Of a stretch of DNA of 64,000 nucleotides, positions 1 to 10,031 are shown piece after piece (within the stretch, counting starts at the first letter, position 1; each line of letters starts with the position of its first letter). The notes under the pieces are model-generated. The model searched no databases, had not been told where the DNA came from, and was given only the letters and a program-made list of their open reading frames with translations. A program made the translations under genes and the position numbers. The stretch is from positions 7,058,545 through 7,122,544 of the forward strand of contig NC_079428.1 in NCBI RefSeq assembly GCF_026213295.1. The letters are read 5' to 3'. The DNA is from Gadus chalcogrammus (taxonomy: Eukaryota; Chordata; Actinopteri; Gadiformes; Gadidae).

Positions 1-680
1 AAACATATAGTGGGGAGTGTCAGAGCCTAACCAAATACCTAATATCATAATTGTTGCCCCATACCCCAGAAGCTCCTGTTGATATTTACAATGATCTGAT
101 ATAGAAATAATCATTAAGAATTACAGGGCTCAGGATTTGTAGTCAGTGCGCCCAAATATTGAAATGGTTAAACCTGCACTATGTAACTTTTCCACTAGAG
201 CTAATAACTCTATTAAACAAGAATCTACAATTTCAGAACTAGAAAAGTTTCCAAGAATAATACGCCGATCTACAAGTCAATCCGTAAAGTGAGTTTTTCA
301 CGATAAAGCATTTTCATTTATTCTGATAAACCTTTTGACATTAACAGTCATCTGAAAATGGTGCAGCCACAACTTAAGTCACTAGAGAGGCTGCTGATAA
401 TAATCAGCCTACATAATGCAGGTTAACACCCTTCTATTAGATTCCACTATCTGCATCCATCTGGCTGGGTCTGAGGCTCACACTGACTGGACACTAACCA
501 TCTAGAACTACTTGATAAGGGCTAACGTATCTAGAGGGAAACCAATCATGGTGTTTTTTTCGCCCCACATGAGACTACATTAGCATCAACTGAGCATTTT
601 GTTGCATCCATGCTTTCTCTACTTTACTTAGAATGTTATTTTGCTTTCCGATGTAAGTAGCGCACTTTCCTTGCACATCT
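1..680. other. Unannotated unique DNA
   Basis: AT-leaning, non-repetitive sequence. I see no splice-framed coding segment, RNA gene or recognisable repeat here. Confidence 0.5.
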
Positions 681-685
681 TTCCA

Positions 686-781
686 TTTCGTTAGTAAAAT
701 GGTAATTTTACTAACGAAAAAATTACCATTTGTGTCATGGGGACACAACATGGAGTCTTGTGTACCCATGACTCCATGTTG
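686..781. repeat. Cluster of three adjacent perfect hairpins
   Basis: Three inverted repeats sit side by side. The first pairs 686-700 with 705-719, a perfect 15-bp stem on a 4-base GGTA loop (left arm TTTCGTTAGTAAAAT). The second is a short 6-bp stem, 731-736 with 742-747. The third pairs 746-757 with 770-781, a perfect 12-bp stem (CAACATGGAGTC) on a 12-base loop. They end about 70 bp before a candidate exon. They could be ends of nested foldback elements; their function is unknown. Confidence 0.8.
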
Positions 782-852
782 CACGGCTCTAATGAAAAGC
801 GACAAACATGCACCGATATGCAGTCCCTCACCCTTTTCCTTTCCTCCCCCAG

Positions 853-1023
853 GAATCCATCTGTGCCGCCCAGTTGATCACCGAGGACGAGGGCTTGGGT
901 CGGCTGGCCCACACGGTGCAGGTCTTGGTGGACCTCGCGCCGACTGCTGCCAGCCACCGCCGCGCTAGCAGACCGGAGCCGCTAGGGGCGGACAGGCTAA
1001 GCACTGCTCCATCCTTCTCTTAG
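853..1023 (+). CDS. Possible terminal coding exon, unidentified gene
   Basis: A strong 3' splice acceptor (pyrimidine tract from about 828, then CCCCCAG ending at 852) is followed by an open frame of 56 codons and a TAG at 1021-1023. Codons are GC-rich at third positions, unlike the AT-rich surroundings, and the peptide begins ESICAAQLITEDEGLGRL. A possible polyadenylation signal lies at 1472-1477, giving a 3' UTR of about 450 nt. I do not recognise the protein. No upstream exon with a matching donor is evident in the 850 bp to the left, so the rest of the gene would lie outside the window. An open frame also exists on the opposite strand over part of this segment, so the strand is not certain. 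It may be a chance GC-rich open frame or a conserved noncoding element. Confidence 0.3.
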   Translation, partial: ESICAAQLITEDEGLGRLAHTVQVLVDLAPTAASHRRASRPEPLGADRLSTAPSFS

Positions 1024-1471
1024 CTCCACGTCGTCCACTGATTTTGCTGTCATCCAAAGGTCCAAAATGGTACCCCAAAAAAATCAATGAAACACTTGGT
1101 TTGTAATCATTGGTTGTTGAAAGTGAAAGATGGATTTCTTCCGTGTTCACAAGTAAAAACAGGCGTTTATTTCGATTTTTTTGGTTTTCAAGTAGACCTA
1201 TATAAATTATGCACTTGGCAAGTTGAAGTCGAGCAACTTGTTTTAAAGTTGATTCATACTTTTCTTTTGTTAGGATTTTTAACTTTAAACATTTTTTTAC
1301 TCGTCAAAAATCTAATTATCATGCAATTGTTCATACGGTATTATCATTTTTCTTATCGGCATTATCCCGACCAACAATATAAGCATATGACTGCACTGAA
1401 TCCATCAAAAAAAGCATGTATTTTCAATCTTTGTCAGTTCCATTCCCTGTCGTTGTCATTCAGTAAATACA

Positions 1472-1477
1472 AATAAA
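1472..1477 (+). terminator. Possible polyadenylation signal AATAAA
   Basis: AATAAA about 450 bp downstream of the stop of the candidate terminal exon. Its only support is that position; the hexamer is common by chance in AT-rich DNA. Confidence 0.2.
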
Positions 1478-1689
1478 AAGCTACACATTTTGATCGACTA
1501 TATGGGTAGTGACTTGAGTGTTGCTGTTTATTCCTGTGTCCATCAGACTCCATCCCACCTCTCATATTCAGTCGATGAAGAGACATATTCCCTGCTGACA
1601 GTCTGAGGTGGCTGTGCAGAGTGCTAAACACTCGGACAACATTTGCGATTCAATTGTTCACATTTCCGGGAAATCATCTACGTAGAGGC

Positions 1690-1962
1690 ACTCCTGCCGC
1701 GCCCCCATATGCCTGGTCAAATCTTCCCGCCCGCGCGCTTCAAGGAAGGTAACCAATCACAACAGAGTTGGGTTGGCAGGAGGGGGGCGGAGAAGGACGA
1801 AACCGAGCGTTGACAAGAGAATGCTGAAAGCGCCCAGATGAGAGGAAGAGTTTCCCGAAAATCGACATCGTTTTTTGTGTATGGTTGAACATGACTATCA
1901 ATCATTATAACAACGTTTATAGGTCATACAAGTCGAAAAAGCATAATAGGTCCCCTTTAAGT
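1690..1962 (-). mobile_element. Dispersed non-autonomous DNA-element-like repeat
   Basis: On the minus strand the segment begins CTTAAAGGGGACCTATTATGC and runs through a stretch that I recall as a recurrent interspersed repeat of fish genomes. It is followed at the other end by a GC-rich block. Terminal inverted repeats and a target duplication were not resolved, so the family and left boundary are uncertain. Confidence 0.3.
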
Positions 1963-2175
1963 TAACCAACGACATCTGGTTTTATGTTGCCACCCCTTCC
2001 CCTAGCGGGGGATGGCCCACGGCACACTTGGGAGAGGTGTGCCGTGGCCAAAGTACAGATGCTAATGAGATGACACGCGCGGATACACAACGTGAGCTGG
2101 ATGACGTAGTCCTTGCGCGACCCTTCTTTCTTTATAGGTCCATGCCCTTCTTCCCCACAACAATAATTTTAAACA

Positions 2176-2427
2176 ATGGCGGCAATCGGTTCACGAGTGG
2201 GTTTACGTTGGTGCGATAGTGAAGTTGAGTGTTTACTTGAAATTTATATTTTGAGTTTGCATGATTGTATGATCATTGCTTTCTTTTATTTATCCCATAT
2301 TGTATTCACCGGAGGAAGAAACAAAGTGGAAGTGGTAGTCCACAAGCCGGTGTTCACGAGAGTTTCAACTGCTACTTTGCAAAGAAAATGTTGCAGAAAA
2401 ATCTGCAGCCTCATCTCAGGGGGATGA
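2176..2427 (+). pseudogene. Fragment resembling a Myb/SANT-like transposon protein
   Basis: An ATG at 2176 opens a frame whose first residues (MAAIGSRVGLRWCDSEVECLL) resemble the start of the Myb/SANT-like DNA-binding proteins that accompany PIF/Harbinger transposons: a tryptophan, then an acidic and hydrophobic helix with a paired LL. After about 25 residues the resemblance stops and the frame becomes non-descript. I read it as a truncated relic. It could also be a chance match, since only one short helix is seen. Confidence 0.25.
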
Positions 2428-2500
2428 TGTCAAAACTCGTTTTATGGATTAGTTGGAAGAAAACGCTACATTGCAGCATTGATTGATTAAAGCCCAACAG

Positions 2501-2535
2501 GTGCGCAACCCCAGCGAGGCTGCTCGGTTGCGCAC
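2501..2535. repeat. GC-rich hairpin
   Basis: GTGCGCAACC (2501-2510) pairs perfectly with GGTTGCGCAC (2526-2535); the 15-base loop can itself form a CAGC/GCTG 4-bp stem. An AATAAA follows about 47 bp later. Its origin is unknown. Confidence 0.65.
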
Positions 2536-2884
2536 GGTACGTAGATGCGGCACGGCGGACTCAAAGTAACGAGACCTCATTGAATAAAGCTGAAGTTATT
2601 ATTTTGCTTTTTTAAATCGAAAATTTGCTTTATGTTTTTACCTGTTTGCGACAAAGGACTGAATCTGTGATTTAATGTGATATAGTTAAATTGAAGAAGA
2701 TTGTCACGCGAGTTATTGTATACCACAATGGTGATTTAGCCAATGGCCCACTGATGAAAGCCTTTTCATTTGAAGTTTGAAGACCTGCTGAATAAAGTGC
2801 TTGGGACCCAGCTTCAAGTCTTGCTTATGACTGTTGATTTTCAACCACAGTCATGTCGAATATAATGTCAAATATTCTTCTGGC

Positions 2885-2945
2885 AATCTCCAGCGCTGTG
2901 GCGAGCTCCCGGTCATCAGCCTGAGGTCCTGGGTTCGAGTCACTT
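2885..2945 (+). repeat. tRNA-like fragment with B-box motif
   Basis: Contains GGGTTCGAGTC, a good pol III B-box match, preceded by GTGGCGAGC in the A-box position. Only these motifs are recognisable. It lies just upstream of the larger tRNA-like array and may be a diverged member. Confidence 0.35.
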
Positions 2946-3179
2946 AACAATGTACCAATTTAGCCTGATTGCCTGGGGGGGGGGGGGCTCTTTTTTTGGA
3001 GCATCCTCCAGTTTATCAAAAACATCTGGAGATAAGTCAGTTTATGAACGTTAATCTATTGAATCGTGTCCCAGAGCAAGCATTAGTACAGTGCACCCTC
3101 TAGTTATGTATGCGTCAAAACAACTGCATCCATGGGTAAATGTAGTGTATTAGGGATAAGTATAACCTCCAAACATGCT

Positions 3180-4200
3180 CTGGTAAGTGTCTTGGTGGTG
3201 CAGCGGTGAGGGCTGTTGGTTAACGCTCTGTAGACTCAGGTTCGAGTCCCCGCATGCACGGCTAATATGAATGATGAGCTTCAGACACTATGTAGGTTCA
3301 GGTTCCCTGCACAGAACCGGGGTTCAAGAGGTACCGTAATGGTATTATTTCTCTATCATGTATATGAGGGCTGTCGGTTAACGCTCTGTAGACTCAGGTT
3401 CGAGTCCTCGCTCACACGGCCACCAGAGGTACGTTATTGGATACAACTTATTTCTCTATCATGTGAATGGTAAAGTCAAGTATAACCTCCAAAATTGATC
3501 AGGTAAGTGTCTGGGTGGTGTAGCGGTCAGGGCTGTCGGTTAACACTCTGTAGACTCAGGTTTGAGTGCACGCATGGCTATTAAGAATGTTGAGCATTCA
3601 GACACTATGAGACACGGCCACCAGAGGTACGTTAATGGATGCATCTTATTTCTCTATCATGTGAATGGTAAAGTCAAGTATAACCTCCAAACATGATCTG
3701 GTAAGTGTCTTGGTGGTGCAGCGGTCAGGGCTGGTGGTTAACGGTTAGTTAATGCTCTGTAGACTAAGGTTCGAGTCCCCGCTCACACAGCCACCAGAGT
3801 TACCTTGGTGGCTGTAAAGTCAAGTATGACCTTTGGAAAAGGTAAGCCACCACGGTACCTTGGTGGCTGTAAAGTCAACTATGACAACCACCAAGGCGTC
3901 TCGGTGGTGAAGCGGTCAGGGCTGTCGGTTAACGCTCTGTAGACTCAGGTTTGAGTCCCCGCATGCACGAATGGCTATTAAGAATGTTGAGCATTCAGAC
4001 ACTATGAGACACACACACGGCCACCAGAGGTACGTTAATGGATACGTCTTATTTCTCAATCATGTGAATGGTAAAGTCAAGTATAACCTCCAAACACGTA
4101 CTGGTAAGCGTCTTGGTGGTGCAGCGGTCAGGGCTGATTGTTAACGGTTAGTTAACGCTCTGTAGACTCCGGTTCGAGTCCCCGCTCACCAGGCCACCAA
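3180..4200 (+). repeat. Tandem tRNA-like repeat array, forward arm
   Basis: Six copies (near 3186, 3366 partial, 3506, 3705, 3893, 4108) of a unit holding TGGTGCAGCGGTCAGGGCTG (A-box-like) and GACTCAGGTTCGAGTCC (B-box-like). They are joined by a spacer with 'TATAACCTCCAAACATG' and 'CTATCATGTGAATGG' blocks. Spacing is irregular, about 140-215 bp. The T-arm position does not form a proper 5-bp stem; instead GACTC/GAGTC pair around the B box. These are therefore tRNA-derived or tRNA-like repeats, not functional tRNA genes. Confidence 0.85.
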
Positions 4201-4221
4201 GAAGGGAGTACCCCCAAACGG

Positions 4222-4281
4222 TACCCAACGTGGCAGAACCCCACCCCCTCCTCTGGGGGGGGTGGGGTTCTGCCACGGGTA
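4222..4281. repeat. Perfect 18-bp GC-rich hairpin inside the palindrome
   Basis: 4230-4247 (GTGGCAGAACCCCACCCC) pairs with 4259-4276; outside a 3-base bulge TACCC (4222-4226) pairs with GGGTA (4277-4281). The 11-base loop is C/T- and G-rich. It sits at the inner edge of the forward tRNA-like arm. Confidence 0.85.
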
Positions 4282-4395
4282 AGGACTAAAGGGGGTCTTG
4301 CTACTTGCGGGAAGGAGGGGGTCTTGCTACTCGCGGTAAGGACTTAAGGGGTCCTGCTGGGGGGGGTGTTAGGACTAAAAGGGTCTTGCTACTTT
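4278..4395. repeat. Inner arm of large inverted repeat, left side
   Basis: Carries GGACTAAAGGGGGTCTTGC and related repeats of 'AAGGACT(T)AAGGGG.CTTGCTAC'. The reverse complement of the same motif occurs twice at 5322-5400 ('GTAGCAAGACCCCTTTAGTC'). This shows that the inverted relationship of the flanking arrays continues up to the A-rich core. Confidence 0.75.
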
Positions 4396-5320
4396 TTTGA
4401 ACATCCCTTGGATGTGAATATACACAAAAAACACTTCTTTTTTTTAAACAATTTAAAAAAAAAAACACTTTTTTTGTAAAAAAACACCCTTGTTGAAAAA
4501 AAAACACAAACAATACATAAAAACACAAAAAACACATTTTTTTAAAAAATAAAACTTTTTTAAAAAAAACACAAAAAACAACTTTCTTTCAAAAAAAACC
4601 CACAAAAAAAGCATTTTTCCAAAAAAAACACTTTTTTAAAAAAAACACAAATATACACAAAAAACACTTCTTTTTTTTAAAACAACACTTTTTAAAAAAA
4701 CAAAAACACTTTTTTCACAAAAAAGATTTTCTTTTAAAAAAAACAACCTTTTTTAAAGAAAAAACACAAAACAACAAAAAAACCACACCTTTTTGGGTTT
4801 TAGAAAAACCACAAAAAACAACATTTAAAAAAAAAAACATTTATCCAAAAAAAAAACACTTTAAAAAAAAAAAACTTCAAAAAAACACTTAAAAAAAAAA
4901 CGTTTTATTAAAAAAAAAAATGTTTTTTTTTAATAAAACACACCCTTTTTTTTATAAAAAACATTTTTTCAAAAAAAAAACCACCAAAAAAACATTTGTT
5001 CAAAAAACAAAACTTTTTTAAAAAAGAAATCACTTTTTTTTAAAAAACACCCTTTTTAAAAAAAGATCACTTTTTTAAAAAAGTGTTTTTTTTTCAAAAA
5101 AAAAATTCAAATAAAAAAACCACAAAATTTATTTTTTCAAAAAAAACACCTATTTTTTTCCAAAAAAAGATAAACGGGTTTAAAAAAAAACACAAAACAA
5201 CACAAAAAACAACAACATTTAAAAAAAAAGTATATAACTTTTAAAAAGTTTCATCAAAAAAGGGAAACTTTTAAAAAGTATCACTTTTTTGAAAGTTTCC
5301 CTTTATAATGGGAAAAGTAC
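4396..5320. repeat. A-rich low-complexity core of the palindrome
   Basis: Almost 0.9 kb of A runs alternating with short T runs and CAC steps, of the 'AAAAAACACTTTTTT' type, with no stable unit length. There is no coding capacity. It occupies the axis between the forward and inverted tRNA-like arrays. It could be decayed poly(A) tails of retroposed units, or a region that assembles poorly. Confidence 0.8.
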
Positions 5321-5321
5321 A

Positions 5322-5440
5322 ATAGTAGTCCTTGCCACAAGTAGCAAGACCCCTTTAGTCCTTACCACAAGTAGCAAGACCCCTTTAGACCTTACCCCCC
5401 CCCCACCCCCCCCGGAGAAGGGGAGGTGGGGTTCTGGGAT
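5322..5440. repeat. Inner arm of large inverted repeat, right side
   Basis: Two copies of 'GTAGCAAGACCCCTTTAG' followed by C-rich sequence and GGTGGGGTTCTGGGATAC. In inverted order these correspond to the elements at 4259-4395 on the other side of the core. Confidence 0.75.
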
Positions 5441-5454
5441 ACGCGCCAACGTGG

Positions 5455-6705
5455 AGGAGCCGACCTTGGTGTATTCTTATCTCGGTGGCCGTGTGAGCGG
5501 GGACTCAAACCTTAGTCTACAGGGCGTTAACTTAACCGTTAACCATCAGCCCTGACCGCTGCACCACCAAGACTCTGCCTCCAATACATGTTTGGAGGAT
5601 ATACTTGACTTTACCATTCACATGATAGAGAAATAAGATGTATCCATTAAGGTACCTCTTGAACCCCGGTTCAGATCCGGGAACCTGAACCATAGTGACT
5701 GAATACTCAACATTCTTATTAGCCATGCGTGCATGCGGGGACTCAAACCAGAATCTACAGAGCTTTAACCGACAGCCCTGACCACTGCACCACCAAGACG
5801 CTTTCCAGGGCATGTTTGGAGGTTATACTTGACTTTACCATTCACATGATAGAGAAATAAGATGCAGCCATTATGGTACCACCGGTGGCCGTTTGAGCAG
5901 GGACTCGAACCTGAGTCTACCGAGCTTTACCCGAGAGCCCTGACCGCTTCACCACCAAAACGCTTTCCAGAATGTGTTTGGAGGTTATACTTGACTTTAC
6001 CATTCACATGATTGAGAAATAAGATGTATCCATATACGTACCTCTGGTGGCCGTGTGAGCGGGGACTCGAACCTTCGTCTACAGAGCTTTAAACCACTGC
6101 CTCTGACCGCTTCACCACCAAGACGCTATCTAGACTGTGCTTGGAGGTTATACTTGACTTTACCATTCACATGATAGAGAAATAAGACAAATCCATTAAG
6201 GTACCTCTGGTTGCCGTGTGAGCAGGGACTCGAACCAGAGTCTACAGAACGATAACCAACAGCCCTGACCGCTGCACCACCAAGACGCCTTGCTGATTAT
6301 TTTTGGAGGTTATACTTGCCTTTACCATTCACATGATAGAGAAATATGACATATCCATTAAGGTACCGCTGGTTGCCTCCGGGACTCGAACCGGAGTCTA
6401 CAGAACGTTAACCAACAGCCCTGACCGCTTCACCACCAAGACGCTAACTACAACATGTTTGGAGGTTATACTTGACTTTACCATTCACATGATAGAGAAA
6501 TAAGATGCATACATTACTGTACCTCTTGAACCCCGGTTCAGATCCGGGAACCTGAACCATAGTGACTGAATACTCAACATTCTTATTAGCCATGCGTGCA
6601 TGCGGGGACTCAAACCAGAGTCTACAGAGCTTTAACCGACAGCCCTGACCGCTGCACCACCAAGACACTTTCCAGATCATGTTTGGAGGTTATACTTGAC
6701 TTTAC
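5455..6705 (-). repeat. Tandem tRNA-like repeat array, inverted arm
   Basis: Seven copies in the opposite orientation to the 3.2-4.2 kb array (near 5484, 5730, 5887, 6049, 6213, 6370, 6597), each reading on the plus strand as GGGACTCGAACC ... TGACCGCTGCACCACCAAGACGC. Spacer blocks match those of the forward arm. Two segments, starting near 5650 and 6520, are nearly identical over about 200 bp, so part of this arm is a recent higher-order duplication. Short minus-strand frames that look alike are translations of this duplication. Confidence 0.85.
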
Positions 6706-6741
6706 CATTCACATGATAGAGAAAAAAACATTAGAGAGCAT

Positions 6742-6970
6742 TAGTTGGACTTGAACCCTGGTCTCAGGAGTGTCTGCCAACTGCTCTCTCCACATCCCCA
6801 TGGCGGTTATGATCATATTTTGGTCGAAGGCTATATCAGTTCAATAGAAATATCATTACAGACTTATTAGACTTACTTGACTTACACTTTAGTTAATTAA
6901 CATACAGTAAACAGGAATTGAACCCTGGTCTCCAGAGTGCTATCCAACAGTGCTCTCCACTGCACCACTG
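6742..6970 (-). repeat. Two diverged tRNA-like units
   Basis: At about 6744-6800 and 6910-6970 the minus strand reads TGGTGCAGTGGAGAGC ... CCAGGGTTCAATTCC, with A- and B-box-like blocks related to but distinct from the main array. They continue the inverted orientation. Confidence 0.55.
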
Positions 6971-6974
6971 TTCA

Positions 6975-8868
6975 GATGTTTGTTTCAAGACTCAGTAAGA
7001 TAGAGCAAGCATACTATAATTCTGCAAATCATTAGATGGGGCTGTCGAAAGCAAATGCTAACCCGGGGAATTCCCCTTCTTGACGCACAACGATGAATTT
7101 GGGATTAAACAAATCGTCTCAATCTGGGTAAAACAGGCACATTTTCATATACCTCTGCGTATCCCTTTAAATTCCTTTGAAGGTCTAGGAAGGCCTATAT
7201 TTTATCTCCAGCCATTTCACATCAAGTGCGCTGTGAATGAAATTCCGCAGACATTCTAGATCATATAAAACAATGACAGAAATCCTATTTGAACTGGTCT
7301 TTCATTATAAACATCACATCTCCCAGAAACGGTAGCAAAATCAAAGTGGAAAAACATCTATGATATCACAGGGAAATAAATGTTTCTACTTCAATGCATA
7401 TCTTGTTCAAAGATTTGTGGTTTGAGGGATTATCCTAGGTGTCATCCAACTCATTGGCTTCCTTCCATCCAACTTTATCGGATTCGCAATTGACTCCGAC
7501 TGATCTCTTCGGTTTTACAGTAGGCAACAGAAATCTAAAATAAGATTGATCTCATTCGTAACAAATGTACTGTTTCATGTCCTGTTTCATCTGCTGTTGA
7601 AGACTTCCATCATTGGTTCGACCCGTTGTTAAATTCATCAGACTTATCCCGTTCACCGGTTCGTCAGGGCCCATGAGATTGGTCTCGATAATGTTGTGTC
7701 CTTTCCTCTGTTTCTACGGTTGTTGAATTCGGCGGAACGGCTTTACATCTGAATAGTAATATGAGAAAAGAAGCTCAGGTTATGCAAAGGACTACAATGA
7801 CGAGCATCAAAACAGACTACAGAGGCAAAAGTACAAGAAAGCAAGACATTGGCGATCACAACTGACTCAAAAACACACCGCTCTTCACCATTCTGGTCCC
7901 GAAAGCGGTGGGAGGGAGGATGGCGAGGTTCTAGCCGTCCGTCGGTGGCAAGGCGTCCACTATGATGAAACTGTGTGGGCACCGAGTGAAACACCCATAG
8001 AGCGTCAATTAACTGACGCCATGGATATTTATGAGGAAAAAAGTGAAAGAAAACCAAAAATGGATCATGTTATTCGTTTATGTAGTCATAAACGAATAAC
8101 GCGATTACACACTTGTCTTTCTGCCGATGCAGGTTTTTTGTTTGAGGCGACAATAAAGTAATTATCCTTCCCTGCTACAGTGTTTTTTGCACTAGAAGTA
8201 CATGTGCCTCCCCCACTTTTCCACGCCCACTTCCTTTTCAACCCTCCGTGGAGTCCTAAACTCATAAGAAAGTGCTGCTTCGTCTTGCAGCAGCAAAGTT
8301 GTGGAGAGCAAGGGATAAAAGTTCTAAGACACTGGCTGAGTCAAACTCTCAACTCTTTGTGGGTCAAGTGTCAACTGTGCGCACTTCCTAGGGAACCACA
8401 TTATAGCTTTTGGGGTACAAGCAAACAGTAATCCAGCACGGACCTTATTTATTGCTATGATTCATCAATTGTGATTTAGCTTACTATGATATGTTGCTTG
8501 TGTCAGCCACCAAGCTAATGCAGTGTTTCCCACATCTGCCCACCGTCTCCTCGGCAGGTACACTGTAAAGTGTACGGTAACATTATAAAGTTTCAACCAC
8601 GTTCAACATACCCATACGTTTTTTTTTAAGAATGATTATTTTAACCAGTGATTACATCGCTGGGCTAGCCCATGATTTAATTAGCTGCATAACCTTATCT
8701 ATGGCTGTTTGGGTAGTCCACTCAGCTCATGGTAATTTGGCAAGTTTAAGCTGTAACTTGCGGCTATTTCCTTAAAAACGAAATGCATGACGTGATAAAC
8801 GTCAGTGAACATAACCTCAATTAAACTTTAATACAAAGCTACAATGTAAGTTTGGAATTAGTTGTAAA
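6975..8868. other. No gene or repeat recognised
   Basis: Single-copy-looking DNA. Short frames occur on both strands but none has splice context, codon bias or a recognisable motif. Confidence 0.5.
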
Positions 8869-8869
8869 G

Positions 8870-8965
8870 TCCCGTGTAACCTCAGACCTGTGACTGTCCC
8901 AATCTCAGTGGTGCAGTGAAGAGCCCTCTGTGTTACAGTTTTGGGTTCAAGTCCTACTGAGGTCC
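8870..8965 (+). repeat. tRNA-like SINE fragment
   Basis: GTGGTGCAGTGAAGAGC followed about 35 bp later by GGGTTCAAGTCC gives A-box-like and B-box-like blocks with the spacing of a tRNA-derived head. It resembles the diverged units at 6.7-7.0 kb. No body or tail is identifiable. Confidence 0.4.
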
Positions 8966-9907
8966 ATTGCAATGGTATATCACTGTGTGAATTCAATTGG
9001 AAATTATAAACTAGGACCTCTTGCAAAAATACGAGGTTGATTTTGTGATTATACCAGTAAACAAGTTGGCATATATGAATTAACAATGACAATTTACAGC
9101 CACATTTTAAATGTGATGATTCATCTAAAGAGACAGGCCTGAAAACAGATTTGCAGTTGGTCGTACGGCCAGTAGGGTAAAGGAGAACCTGATACTGACC
9201 CAGTACTTAGGCTGTGTCTCTGTGTGATACTCTGTTCATGAGGAAGCAAGCAGAAAAGACCACAGGACACACAGGAGATTAAGAAGTATATAACCAAGTG
9301 TATTCCCCTCTGTTAATGTACACATATTTAGATTCATCTCACTGGAACACTTTACGATAACATTTAGAAAGAACAGGAAGTTACTGGGAGGAATATGGTT
9401 GGAATGGGGTCAGAGAACGTAAAGAGTGGCAATGAGACAAAGACTGCTGAAAATGGTGGCCGGATCGCCCTGAGCAGTACAGAAAGAAACAGGAAGAAAC
9501 GTAAGGAGCTGCTTGTTCCACAGTTTGAGGACATAATATATGTCAAAGGAATAAACCAAAAGCAGAAAAAAAAGGAAACACATAATAATGAATGTCAAAC
9601 AGAGTTGAGGATGGGAATCGTAAAAATCAGATTTCTCAGAGGAGAGTTGAGAAAAGCGTGGTTACATGTTGGTAGCCCAAATCACATTTTCTCAACAAAA
9701 AAAACAAAAAACGAAACTAAATGAAATACAACATAGAAATTCCGAACGAAAGAAAAAAAGAAGAAATAGTTTTCTTTTTAAATCTCGTTTTTCGTAAAAT
9801 GAATACTACATGCTCGAAACACAGCAGCGGAGGTTACTGTTCGGGCGGGACTGCTGTGCGCACCGCGCGAGGAGAGGAGGGAGAGAGCGCACCGGATAAA
9901 GCAGAGG
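8966..9907. other. No gene recognised; GC-rich stretch at the end
   Basis: A 109-codon frame at 9395-9724 is A-rich and K/E/N-rich with no recognisable domain. From about 9825 to 9900 the sequence turns GC- and CpG-rich directly before an (AG)n array and an ATG at 10054, which could mark a first exon or promoter. Nothing else supports that. Confidence 0.3.
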
Positions 9908-9909
9908 AA

Positions 9910-9950
9910 TCAGAGAGAGAGAGAGAGAGAGGGGGGGAGTGAGGGGGTGA

Positions 9951-10028
<78 letters not shown>
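9910..10028. repeat. (AG)n microsatellite
   Basis: Two AG runs separated by a G-rich interruption at about 9931-9952. Confidence 0.95.

Positions 10029-10031
<3 letters not shown>

Noticed and set aside
5532..6680. Paired minus frames sharing WWCSGQGCRLKLCR
   Set aside because: They reflect the recent 200-bp duplication of tRNA-like units, not a protein family.
3180..6705. CRISPR-like repeat-spacer array
   Set aside because: Repeat units are long, diverged and irregularly spaced, with repeated rather than unique spacers, in a clearly eukaryotic window.
3180..6970. Cluster of functional tRNA genes
   Set aside because: A- and B-box-like motifs are present, but the acceptor stem and T-arm do not pair in the cloverleaf pattern and the copies share the same defects. 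I treat them as tRNA-derived repeats.
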